From positions 4,216,001 through 4,280,000 of the forward strand of contig NZ_CP034661.1 of assembly GCF_003971235.1 (NCBI RefSeq): a stretch of 64,000 nt of DNA, given 5' to 3'. This DNA comes from Chryseobacterium aureum (GTDB lineage: Bacteria; Bacteroidota; Bacteroidia; Flavobacteriales; Weeksellaceae). Made by a program: the position numbers and the translations under genes. Below the pieces are notes generated by a model. That model saw only the letters and a program-made list of their open reading frames with translations. It did not search any database and was not told the DNA's origin. Of this stretch, positions 7,573 to 15,747 are shown piece after piece. Within the stretch, counting starts at the first letter, position 1. Each line of letters starts with the position of its first letter.

Positions 7573-8400
7573 TTATTGGTTAAGGGCTGATCTTTGGATA
7601 TCAACTTTCGCATTGGTAATAATAATCTCTCCGTTGTTAGGGGTACTTCCGCCAGCTCCGTTCTGATAGGTTCCTCCATTGTCATGAGCAATAGCAGGCA
7701 CTAAAAGAATGGGAGAAGGTGAAGTGGTTACAAAAGAAAAACTCATATTCAGTGTGTGCGTCTTATTCGCGGCAATAGACTGCGCATTGATGCTGATTGT
7801 TTTGCCATACTGGGTTCCGCTCACAGGGTCTACAAGTTTTACCAGATATTGATGCAGATGAACCTGGGTTCCGCCAATTCCACTTGTTGTTGTTTCAAGG
7901 GCTGTTCTTACGTTCAGGCATACATTCACCAGGTAACCGCTGTTCCCCGGAAGAGTAATTACCCCGGTAGATGAATTATATAAAGCACCGATATCATTCG
8001 ATATGACAGTAAAGGCTGCGTCATTGAAATTTTTATAGGTACCGTTGGCTAAACCACCCAATACCGCATAATCTGTCGTACGCTGAAGCATCATATAACT
8101 TACAAGGTTGTAGGTGTCAGACAGCAGGTTCCACATATTGTTTTTCCAAATGTAAATACCCGGGCTGATGGAGTTTCCTTTATTGTATACAACAAGGCCT
8201 TCTGCCGGACTGCTTATGGGCGATGTATTGCTCAGTACGTCTACAATATCCACTCTTGGAAGAAGAACTCCTTTATTGGTGCTTGAGGTTACATCCAAAA
8301 CAGCTGAGCTGTTTACCGTGGATTTTCCAATCGCAACCTGTGCATATATAGTCTGTGCTATGATCAATAATAGCAGGATATAACTTTTTTTCATTTTCAT
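7573..8400 (-). CDS. Secreted surface-type protein, paralogue 2 of the triplet
   Basis: A 275-residue protein with a signal peptide (about residues 1-20, ending YAQ) and the same mature start as its neighbours: VAIGKSTVNSSAVLDV, then NKGVLLPRVDI and an EGLVVYNKGN segment. The remaining 170 residues are Ser/Thr/Asn-rich and probably beta-sandwich. No catalytic motif or sorting domain is visible. It lies 5 bases after the first paralogue and 11 before the third, so one transcript is likely. Confidence 0.75.
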   Translation of the reverse strand: MKMKKSYILLLLIIAQTIYAQVAIGKSTVNSSAVLDVTSSTNKGVLLPRVDIVDVLSNTSPISSPAEGLVVYNKGNSISPGIYIWKNNMWNLLSDTYNLVSYMMLQRTTDYAVLGGLANGTYKNFNDAAFTVISNDIGALYNSSTGVITLPGNSGYLVNVCLNVRTALETTTSGIGGTQVHLHQYLVKLVDPVSGTQYGKTISINAQSIAANKTHTLNMSFSFVTTSPSPILLVPAIAHDNGGTYQNGAGGSTPNNGEIIITNAKVDIQRSALNQ

Positions 8401-8405
8401 TGTTT

Positions 8406-9509
8406 TTAAAGCTGAGATATTTTAATATAAGATCCATTGGCAATTACATTCACAAGATCATAGAATGTACTGTTTTGCATTCTTCCCAGGCTCATTCTTA
8501 ATCCACCGATAATATTGGCATTGGCATTAGCAGGAACGGTATAATAGAAAGACCATGTTGCCAGGTGGTTGGTGCTTACCTTTGAAACAATAGGAACTTC
8601 TTTTCGGGTAACACTTACAGCCGTAAAGGTATTTGTAGTGTTGTTATAGGTATCGTGAATAAAATCTATAAAATAACCCATCAGATAATACGTACTCGCT
8701 GTAAGCGGAGCAGTACCATTTACCCCTGAAGGGCTTTCCTGTGGGGAATTTAAATTCAGGTTGACTTCCACCAGATAGCTTCCCTGTGGAAGAATCAGAG
8801 AATATCCTGATGAAGTGTTGGGAAGAACTTTAAATCCGCTTATGTTTGATACACCGGATACAGCAGGGTTATTAACTATCAGCGGAGTACTGTCACCCGC
8901 CACAGCATTATCCAATACGGATAGGGATCCGGTGAAATCAAGGTAAGCAATCTTTGGTGTATTTTGAGCATCAATGGTACTCTGCCATGTATTGGTGGTA
9001 CCGTTGAAAACGTGCAGTGCTTTATTATTGCTGTTCGTTCCCCCGTTAAATCCAATCAGCCCGTTAGCAGGTGAGGCAACGGGAGTAGTCGTGCTGTTCA
9101 GGTTTGCAAGATTCAGGTTAGGGAACAGCATTCCTTTATTGCCTCCGGAAACTGTAACTGTAGGGGCAGAGGTATAGCCGCTTCCTCCGCTGTTAATCGT
9201 AATGCCGGTAACTACTCCTCCGGTAATGGTTGCCGTAGCACGGGCTTTTGAACCTCCGTTTACAACCGGGCCTCCTCCGTAAAAGTTAACCGTAGGTGCA
9301 GAGGTATAGCCGCTTCCTCCATTATTAATCGTAATACCGGTAACTGCTCCGCCTGAAATAGTCGCTGTAACTGTCGCTGGAGTTCCTTTAAAGTTCTCAA
9401 TATGCAGAACAGCGCTGGGGTCTGGGGTAGATGTGTTGATTCCAACACTTCCACTCTGGGCAAATGCTGCTGTTGCGAACATTGTACCCAGGAAGGTAAT
9501 AATTTTCAT
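8406..9509 (-). CDS. Secreted surface-type protein, paralogue 1, with inserted GGSGYTSAPTV repeats
   Basis: A 367-residue protein with a signal peptide (residues 1-17) and mature start SVGINTSTPDPSAVLHI. Unlike its two paralogues, a segment of about 95 residues is inserted before NKGMLFPNLNL. This insert holds two near-identical units, each with GVVTGITI-type and GGSGYTSAPTV sequences, the glycine-rich beta repeat found in many bacterial surface proteins. The C-terminal 220 residues are Ser/Thr/Asn-rich without a sorting domain. It is the promoter-proximal gene of the triplet. Function unknown. Confidence 0.75.
   Translation of the reverse strand: MKIITFLGTMFATAAFAQSGSVGINTSTPDPSAVLHIENFKGTPATVTATISGGAVTGITINNGGSGYTSAPTVNFYGGGPVVNGGSKARATATITGGVVTGITINSGGSGYTSAPTVTVSGGNKGMLFPNLNLANLNSTTTPVASPANGLIGFNGGTNSNNKALHVFNGTTNTWQSTIDAQNTPKIAYLDFTGSLSVLDNAVAGDSTPLIVNNPAVSGVSNISGFKVLPNTSSGYSLILPQGSYLVEVNLNLNSPQESPSGVNGTAPLTASTYYLMGYFIDFIHDTYNNTTNTFTAVSVTRKEVPIVSKVSTNHLATWSFYYTVPANANANIIGGLRMSLGRMQNSTFYDLVNVIANGSYIKISQL
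9158..9371. repeat. Two direct repeats of about 80 bases inside the first surface paralogue
   Basis: The stretches 9158-9240 and 9291-9371 are similar over most of their length, offset by 132 bases; both contain GAGGTATAGCCGCTTCCTCC. They encode the two GGSGYTSAPTV units. Such a pair can recombine and change the repeat number. Confidence 0.7.
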
Positions 9510-10022
9510 CTTTAGTATGTTTATGAAATAATTTTTAACTAAATATTTGTTATAATATGTATTATTTAAATTGAAAGGTACGTAAAAAAAACGATTGTTT
9601 TATGCCTTGCATATAGAAAAATATCGATTACACTGGTGATTTATCAATGAAATGTGATTTTATTTGATTATTCTGTTGTGATTTATCACTTATGATTGAA
9701 AAAAAATAACAGTGTAAATGTTTATGTTTACGTTGTTTGATAAGATGAACTTAAATAAACTTAACTTTTTGCAAGGTTTCGGACTTTTAAAACCATTGTG
9801 ATTATTTACCTGTTGGTGAATTAAAAAAAATAAAATTTAATGTTAATTTAATTTTAATTGTGATATTATCAATCATTTCGATGGGTGTTTATTGAAATTT
9901 TCCATGATTTTTTATTGCATGAGAAAGAAGTGTTTTTGAAACAAAAAATTACATGTTAAAATCGTTAAACGCGTTCCGGTTTTTAAAACTTTTCCCGAAA
10001 TTTGAAGTAAAATTTTAAAATT
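9510..10022. other. AT-rich gene-free region with repeated GTGAT sites
   Basis: No reading frame of interest is seen in these 513 bases between divergent genes. GTGAT followed by ATCA recurs: GTGATTTATCA at 9636-9646, GTGATTTATCAC at 9678-9689 and GTGATATTATCA at 9860-9871, with further GTGAT at 9654 and 9798. A near-match minus-strand -7 box (TACCTTTC, 9573-9580) may serve the surface paralogues. The plus-strand promoter of mqo is not clear; GAAATTTG near 9999 is one mismatch from consensus. Confidence 0.5.
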
Positions 10023-11528
10023 ATGTCACAATCGCTTACAAGCAGAACACCGAAACCTAAATATGACGTTGTGCTGATAGGGGGCGGAATCATGAGCGCC
10101 ACTTTAGCAACGCTGCTTCATGAATTTGATCCCAATCTTGAAATCGCTATCTTCGAAAGACTGGGAAGATTTGCCAAAGAAAGCACAGCTGCATGGAACA
10201 ACGCCGGAACAGGACACTCCGCTTTTTGTGAGCTAAATTATACCCCGGAAAAACCGGACGGATCCATTGATATCACCAAGGCAGAAAGCATTGCGGAACA
10301 GTTTGAAATTTCAAAACAGTTCTGGGCCTATCTGATTACCAAAGGATATATTCATGAACCCAAAGAATTCATCAATTCATGCGCGCATATGAGTCTGGTA
10401 TTCGGAGAAAAAGATGCTGAATATCTTAAAAAGCGTCATGATAAAATGGCAGATTCTGTCCTTTTCTCCGGAATGGAATTTTCCACAGATCATGAGAAAC
10501 TGAAAGAATGGATTCCTTTGGTAATGAGCAAAAGAAATCAGTCTGAAGTAATGGCTGCAACGAAGATGGATATGGGGACGGATGTCAACTTCGGAACACT
10601 GACGAGAAAAATGGGAAGACATCTTCTGGAAGATTCCAATGTTGAAGTGTTTTTATACCATGAAGTGAAAGACATCAGTCCGAGAGAAAGCGGTCAGTGG
10701 GAAATGAAGGTGAAAGACAGAATCCACAGCCATAAACAGCAGGTGGTAGCCGATTTTGTATTTATCGGGGCAGGAGGATATGCGCTTCCGTTACTGGACA
10801 GTTCAGATATTAAAGAAAGTGAAGGATACGGAGGTTTCCCGGTTTCCGGTCAGTGGCTGGTGAGTCACAATCAGGAGTTGGTAGAAAAGCATCATGCTAA
10901 AGTATATACACAGGCTACGGTGGATGCTCCGCCCATGTCTGTTCCGCACCTTGATCTTAGAATCATTGACGGAAAGAAAGCCCTTCTTTTTGGACCTTTT
11001 GCAGGATTCTCTACTAAATTTTTAAGAGAAGGAAGCTATCTGGATCTTCCGGAAAGTGTCAATACTAAAAACCTGAAATCACTGTTCGGAGCATGGTGGC
11101 ATAATATTCCACTGACGAAATATCTGATCCAGCAGGTTGCTATGACGAAATCTCAGAGAATGCAGCATTTGAGAGAATTTATCAAAGATGCTAAAGAAGA
11201 AGACTGGGAACTGAAAGTAGCCGGACAGAGGGTTCAGATCATCAAAAAAGATGAAAAAGAAGGAGGAAAGCTGGAATTCGGGACTGAGGTAGTAGTGAAC
11301 GAGAGCGGAACAATTGCTTCCCTTTTGGGAGCGTCACCGGGCGCATCTACAGCAGTATACGCAATGCTGAATGTGCTGGAAAAATGTTTCCCGGAAAAAC
11401 TGCATGGAGAATGGAAAGAAAAGCTGCTTGAAATGGTTCCTTCCTATGGACAAAAGCTGGCTGAAAATCCGGAACTCACCCATGAAGTAAGGAATTATAC
11501 CAAAGAAAAACTAGAATTAGAATATTAA
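10023..11528 (+). CDS. mqo: Malate:quinone oxidoreductase
   Basis: A 501-residue FAD enzyme that oxidises malate to oxaloacetate and passes electrons to the quinone pool, at the inner face of the cytoplasmic membrane. The FAD-binding start YDVVLIGGGIMSATLATLL (GxGGxx region at residues 20-22) and the family segment KESTAAWNNAGTGHS are clear, and FGTEVV with GASPGASTA near the C-terminus is also typical. Length is normal for Mqo. A hairpin-forming repeat follows the stop. It is a TCA-cycle enzyme used instead of, or with, NAD-dependent malate dehydrogenase. Confidence 0.96.
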   Translation: MSQSLTSRTPKPKYDVVLIGGGIMSATLATLLHEFDPNLEIAIFERLGRFAKESTAAWNNAGTGHSAFCELNYTPEKPDGSIDITKAESIAEQFEISKQFWAYLITKGYIHEPKEFINSCAHMSLVFGEKDAEYLKKRHDKMADSVLFSGMEFSTDHEKLKEWIPLVMSKRNQSEVMAATKMDMGTDVNFGTLTRKMGRHLLEDSNVEVFLYHEVKDISPRESGQWEMKVKDRIHSHKQQVVADFVFIGAGGYALPLLDSSDIKESEGYGGFPVSGQWLVSHNQELVEKHHAKVYTQATVDAPPMSVPHLDLRIIDGKKALLFGPFAGFSTKFLREGSYLDLPESVNTKNLKSLFGAWWHNIPLTKYLIQQVAMTKSQRMQHLREFIKDAKEEDWELKVAGQRVQIIKKDEKEGGKLEFGTEVVVNESGTIASLLGASPGASTAVYAMLNVLEKCFPEKLHGEWKEKLLEMVPSYGQKLAENPELTHEVRNYTKEKLELEY

Positions 11529-11535
11529 CATCAAT

Positions 11536-11584
11536 AATGAGCAATAAGTAATCATCCCTATTACTTCATTGCTCATTACTTATT
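11536..11584. repeat. Inverted repeat after mqo (AATGAGCAATAAGTAAT type)
   Basis: AATGAGCAATAAGTAAT (11536-11552) and ATTACTTCATTGCTCATT (11560-11577) are complementary except for one extra base. The right side shares ATTGCTCATTACTTAT with 16651-16666. It may act as a hairpin at the mqo 3' end and belongs to a repeated intergenic sequence type. Confidence 0.6.
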
Positions 11585-11596
11585 ACTCATAAAAAG

Positions 11597-11998
11597 GTGG
11601 AAGAAGTAATTGTAAAACCAGTTATTGCAAAAGAAATCCTGGAATCTCTTCAGGCGAAAACAGAAGAGGAGAGGCAGGTTATTGTACACTGCTGTTTTCC
11701 GGCATCGCCGTTTTTAGGAAACCTGATCAGGATCTGGCATTCTACCTATCTTTTTGACAACCAGTCTGAACACAGAAGTACAATGATCCATGCGGAAAAT
11801 ATTTCAATTTCCCCATATTGGACTCCGGTCCCTTTTATGAAAGACTTTTGGTTTACCCTGATATTCTCCGGGCTCCCGAAAGATTGTAAAAGTTTTGATC
11901 TGAAAGAAGTTATTCCTGAGGAAGGAGGCTTTTTTGTAGAATCAATTAAAAGAAACGCTTCCGATGTATATCGTGTAAAAATATCAGAATCTTATTGA
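11597..11998 (+). CDS. Conserved-looking protein of unknown function
   Basis: A 133-residue protein starting at GTG (EEVIVKPVIAKEI). No signal peptide or membrane segment is seen. The central part contains HCCFPASPFLGNLIRIWHST and NISISPYWTPVP, with several aromatic residues; the family is not recognised. It lies 68 bases after mqo, separated by the inverted repeat, and its TGA is followed after one base by the ATG of the nucleotidyltransferase gene, so the two are translationally linked. A shared function with that gene is possible but unproven. Confidence 0.65.
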   Translation: MEEVIVKPVIAKEILESLQAKTEEERQVIVHCCFPASPFLGNLIRIWHSTYLFDNQSEHRSTMIHAENISISPYWTPVPFMKDFWFTLIFSGLPKDCKSFDLKEVIPEEGGFFVESIKRNASDVYRVKISESY

Positions 11999-11999
11999 G

Positions 12000-12866
12000 A
12001 TGAAGGTAAGGGAAGAAAAACTGGAGCAGATTATCCAATGGGCAGAAAGCAATCCTGATATCCGTGCCGTGCTCCTGACCAGTTCACTGGTAAACCCTTA
12101 TGCTCCCGTAGATGACTTCAGCGACCTGGATGTGGAACTTGTTTTTAAAGACAGAACATCCTATGAATCCGGGAATGAATGGCTCAGGCTTTTTGGGGAT
12201 CCTATTGCTGTGATTGAAGAAGATGACCGCGTTTTTGATGGAAAACATGCCATGAAAATGGTTCTGTATAAGGATCATGTGAAGGTTGATTTTAAACTTT
12301 ATCAGGTATCAGAATTTACTGAAGAAGTTCATAGCGAAATACTTCCCGAAGATTGGGACGTAGGATATAAAGTGTTGCTGGACAAAGATAACCTGACCCA
12401 AAATCTGAAACCCCCAGCGTATCAGTCCATCATGATTCAGAAGCCGGCGGAAAAAGAATTTCAGCAGCTGTTGAATGACTTTTGGTGGGATACCACTTAC
12501 GTGGCAAAGTGCCTTCAGCGCGGAGATATTTTTTATGCCAAATTCATGTCTGAAAATATTCTGCGTACAGACTATCTTGTTCCTTTGATCGAATGGTATA
12601 TTGGCGGAAATCATGACTGGGATCATATTACTACCAATAAACACGGAAGACTTTTTAAAAAATACCTGCCCGCTGATCTTTGGCGAAAGGTAGAAAGTAC
12701 ATTCTCAGGAAATGATATTGAAGAAAACTGGAAAGCCCTGTTTGCCTATGCAGGTCTGGTACATGAGCTGGGGACTTCATTGGCTGAAAAATTACATTTT
12801 ATTTATCCTTCAAAGTTGGAAGATGATATCCGGAACTATCTTAAGGAAGTATATACAATGCCTTAA
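12000..12866 (+). CDS. Aminoglycoside 6-adenylyltransferase-like nucleotidyltransferase (ANT(6)/AadE family)
   Basis: A 288-residue protein resembling streptomycin 6-adenylyltransferases, which transfer AMP from ATP to the drug. The nucleotidyltransferase core is at the N-terminus: LLTSSLVNPYAP (about 25-36) followed by DFSDLDVEL, giving the metal-binding pair D42 and D44. A helical C-terminal domain (about 150-288) with DFWWDTTYVAKCL is typical of the family. Length matches ANT(6). The chromosomal setting, with no mobile element nearby, suggests an intrinsic gene; actual resistance cannot be read from sequence. Confidence 0.85.
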   Translation: MKVREEKLEQIIQWAESNPDIRAVLLTSSLVNPYAPVDDFSDLDVELVFKDRTSYESGNEWLRLFGDPIAVIEEDDRVFDGKHAMKMVLYKDHVKVDFKLYQVSEFTEEVHSEILPEDWDVGYKVLLDKDNLTQNLKPPAYQSIMIQKPAEKEFQQLLNDFWWDTTYVAKCLQRGDIFYAKFMSENILRTDYLVPLIEWYIGGNHDWDHITTNKHGRLFKKYLPADLWRKVESTFSGNDIEENWKALFAYAGLVHELGTSLAEKLHFIYPSKLEDDIRNYLKEVYTMP

Positions 12867-12868
12867 TT

Positions 12869-14449
12869 TCAGGCAAATTCATTCTTCTTAATCAGATTTT
12901 CAATACAGTATTCCGCAATAGCCGTAATGGTCACAAACGGATTGACACCAATGGTTCCGGGAATTAATGATCCATCCAGAATATATAAATTTTCATGGTC
13001 TTTTAGCTTTCCATATTCATCTGTAGCCTCACCAAGAACACAGCCTCCAAGCGGATGATAGCAGATGTCTGCCCCAAAACCATTGTTAAAAAGGAAATGA
13101 CTTCTGGTTCCTCCATTAGCCTTATTCATTTTTCGGATAAAATACCGGGCATTTTCTCTCATTTTGACCGTATTACTCTCATCCCAATGTAAAGCCAGGG
13201 ATTGGCTGGCTTTATGGTAACTAACTTCTCCTTTCTTATCAACCCTGTTGATCAGCAGATACAGCGCGGTAGCCACATCCATTCCCATGGGTAATGGAGC
13301 AATTTCTGTAAAAAACGGATGTTCAGGATCGTCCCAGTTGTCAATGCCGCCAACGGGAATTGTAGATTGCTTAGCGCCGGTGCCCCCGGACAAAGGCTTA
13401 ACCCAATTTCTTCCCGTCATAAAATTTCCATTATTTCCCCAGTTTTTCCCTACATTTTCATGAACAGGAAAATTGCTCAAGGCATTGGATTTTAAAAGAA
13501 GCTGTAGAGTTCCCATTGTTCCTGCGGAAAGAATCAGCTTTTTGCAGGTAAAAACTTTGTCGGCAATCCCCGTTCCGGAAGTATCGGTTTGCTGAACTTT
13601 TAAAGTATAGCTTTTATCCTCATTCAGGTTAATATTTTGTACGTGATGAAGATCAAGGATTTCAAGATTTCCGGTTTCCAGTGCTTTTTTGAGGTAGGTT
13701 TTATCTAAACTGTTTTTTCCGTGATTATTTCCATAGATCACTTCTGTGTTGAGCGCGGAACGGGGTACCTCATTTCGGAATTCTTTTTCCATGTATTTAA
13801 AATCGTACACGTTGGGAACTCTTATTGTTTTGAAACCGGCTTTGTGAGCCTCATCTTCACCTACCCGGGTGAATTTGTAATACGGACAGTCCTTCAGAAA
13901 CTGTTCATCAATCACATTTACCCTCAGCTCTTCCTGTACCAGCGGAAAGTAATGGCTATAAAATTGTTCAGCATCAAGATTCGGAAAAACTTCTTTAAAA
14001 TAGCTTTCCTTTGGGGTAACGGCCATTCCCCCATTTACCAGAGAGCCTCCGCCAACTCCTCTGCCTACCCAGATCTTAATATGATCAAAATCCAGACGGT
14101 CCAGCGTTCCGGTAAAAGGAGTCAGAGAAAAAATATTCATAAAAGGAGCAATGCTTTTGTTTTTCAGCCATGCAGAACTTTTGCCTGGTTTCAGCAGATT
14201 GGAGAACGGAATGCCTGCTTTTTCCCAGTTAAGACCCATCTCCAGTAATACTACTTTCTTCCCGGCTTCACAAAGGCGCAGGGCAGATACAGCACCTCCA
14301 TATCCACTGCCGATAATGATAATGGGAACATCATGATATTCCTTTCGCTGATTATCTGTTCTTTCTGCAGCGTGAAATAATTCAGATTGAAGAAAATAAA
14401 ATCCTGATATCGCCAAAACACTGGTTTTAATGAAATTTTTTCTGTCCAT
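12869..14449 (-). CDS. GMC-type FAD oxidoreductase (cholesterol-oxidase-like)
   Basis: A 526-residue exported flavoenzyme. It begins with MDRKNFIKTSVLAISG, a Tat-like leader with R-K in place of R-R, then the FAD motif GSGYGG at about 47-52. VGRGVGGGSLVNGG is the GMC signature region, and YHPLGGCVLG near the C-terminus holds the expected active-site histidine. GVNPFVTITAIAEY closes the FAD domain. The family oxidises alcohols such as sterols or sugars; the substrate here is unknown. It is convergent with the nucleotidyltransferase gene (2 bases apart) and divergent from the DUF1684 gene. Confidence 0.87.
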   Translation of the reverse strand: MDRKNFIKTSVLAISGFYFLQSELFHAAERTDNQRKEYHDVPIIIIGSGYGGAVSALRLCEAGKKVVLLEMGLNWEKAGIPFSNLLKPGKSSAWLKNKSIAPFMNIFSLTPFTGTLDRLDFDHIKIWVGRGVGGGSLVNGGMAVTPKESYFKEVFPNLDAEQFYSHYFPLVQEELRVNVIDEQFLKDCPYYKFTRVGEDEAHKAGFKTIRVPNVYDFKYMEKEFRNEVPRSALNTEVIYGNNHGKNSLDKTYLKKALETGNLEILDLHHVQNINLNEDKSYTLKVQQTDTSGTGIADKVFTCKKLILSAGTMGTLQLLLKSNALSNFPVHENVGKNWGNNGNFMTGRNWVKPLSGGTGAKQSTIPVGGIDNWDDPEHPFFTEIAPLPMGMDVATALYLLINRVDKKGEVSYHKASQSLALHWDESNTVKMRENARYFIRKMNKANGGTRSHFLFNNGFGADICYHPLGGCVLGEATDEYGKLKDHENLYILDGSLIPGTIGVNPFVTITAIAEYCIENLIKKNEFA

Positions 14450-14579
14450 GAGCTTTGTTTTTCAAAAAGTATGCTAGATCTGTTAGTGTTTATTTTATTT
14501 ATTACAGATTATATTTTTTATTACAATTTTAACTTCTATTGTTCCGGAAATTCATAGTTTTACTTATAATTCAAAGCTC

Positions 14580-15197
14580 ATGAAAAAATATATCATCCTC
14601 TTTCTGCTCCTTCCGCTGTGTTTTTTTTCTCAAAAAAAGCTGTCGAAGGAAGAGAAGGAAGTGCAGAAATTTCAGAAAGAACTGAATGCTGAATACCTCA
14701 ATCCAAAGGAAACTCCGCTAAGAGGGGATAATTTCACCAATTTTAAAGGTCATCCTTTCTTTCCATTTGATGCAAAATACAGAGTTACCGCAAAATTTAC
14801 TAAATCAAAGGATACCCAGCCTTTTGAGCTGCCTACTTCTTCAGGAAAAACAAAAACGTATCAGGAATACGGAAAAGCAACCTTTACACTGGATGGGAAA
14901 CCTTATACCGTAACATTGTACCAAAGTCTTGATCTGATTAAACAGGAAAAATACAAAGACTATCTTTTTCTTCCCTTCCGTGATGCTACCAATGAAAAGG
15001 AAACCTATGGAGGAGGAAAATATATGGATCTTAAAATTCCGAAAGGAAATACCATTGTATTGGATTTCAACCAGTCTTATCATCCTTTTTGTGCCTATAA
15101 TGCTTACGACTACAATTGCCCTGTGGTTCCGGAAGAAAATAAACTTCCCGTGGAAATCCGTGCCGGGGTAATGTATGAAGATATCTACCATCACTAA
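14580..15197 (+). CDS. DUF1684 domain protein, exported
   Basis: A 205-residue protein with a signal peptide (residues 1-18, ending FFS). The body matches the DUF1684 pattern: LRGDNFTNFKGHPFFPFD, a GKATFTLDGKPYTVTLYQS segment, LFLPFRDATNEKETYGGGKY, and FNQSYHPFCAYN with CPVVPEENKLPVEIRAG at the end. The family is widespread but its function is not established. Start at the ATG at 14580. The GNAT pseudogene begins 4 bases after its stop and was probably translated from the same mRNA. Confidence 0.85.
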   Translation: MKKYIILFLLLPLCFFSQKKLSKEEKEVQKFQKELNAEYLNPKETPLRGDNFTNFKGHPFFPFDAKYRVTAKFTKSKDTQPFELPTSSGKTKTYQEYGKATFTLDGKPYTVTLYQSLDLIKQEKYKDYLFLPFRDATNEKETYGGGKYMDLKIPKGNTIVLDFNQSYHPFCAYNAYDYNCPVVPEENKLPVEIRAGVMYEDIYHH

Positions 15198-15201
15198 TAC
15201 T

Positions 15202-15675
15202 ATGATACATTTAGAATTGTTTAAAAAGGAAGATCTCTCCGGAGTAAGCTATGCCTTGGATGAAACTCAGATGCGTTTTACTGCAACGGCTCAACAGGCT
15301 TTACAAAACATAAGCGAACGGGATGATAACGATGCATTTCCGGTAACGATATTGGAAGATGATACCCCTGTAGGATTTTTTGTGCTTGATTTTGGAGAAG
15401 ATAAGTATGAGCTTACCGACAACGAGAATTCAGTTTTACTGCGTTCCCTATCTGTGAATCCTCAGCTGTAGGGTAAAGGAATTGGCAAAGCCGCAATGTT
15501 TGAAGTGGGTAATTTTGTCAGAAACCATTTTAAAAACTGTGATGAGATTGTATTGGCAGTCAACCAGAAAAATGACTCTGCGTACCATATTTATCTTCAG
15601 ACAGGATATATTTACGATGGTAAAACCAGAATCGGAAGAAGCGGACCTCAATACCTGATGTACAAAAAACTTTAA
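15202..15675 (+). pseudogene. GNAT acetyltransferase interrupted by one in-frame TAG
   Basis: From the ATG at 15202 the frame encodes a GNAT fold: MIHLELFKKEDLSGVSYALD, then a beta strand with PVGFFVLDF and the motif A entry LLRSLSVNPQL. There it meets TAG at 15469-15471. The same frame continues without further stops as GKGIGKAAMFEVGNFV, NQKNDSAYHIYLQTGY and ends MYKKL at TAA (15673-15675). The stop falls where GNAT proteins often have Q before GKGIG, so a single CAG to TAG change explains it. The upstream 89-residue piece alone lacks the acetyl-CoA loop. Either a recent pseudogene or a sequencing error. Confidence 0.85.
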
Positions 15676-15718
15676 TAAACTTTAAGAATTATATTTTTTA
15701 TCTGCTGATATCTTTCCA

Positions 15719-15726
15719 TAAATTTG
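15719..15726 (+). promoter_or_regulatory. -7 promoter box of the SDR gene
   Basis: TAAATTTG matches TAnnTTTG. Its final TTG could be mistaken for a start codon; the ATG at 15748 is the more likely start. Confidence 0.6.
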
Positions 15727-15747
15727 AGTAGCAACAAATTACAAAAG

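Noticed and set aside
13721..14248. 175-codon plus-strand frame inside the GMC oxidoreductase gene
   Set aside because: Antisense to a clear family member, with unlikely residue composition; treated as a shadow.
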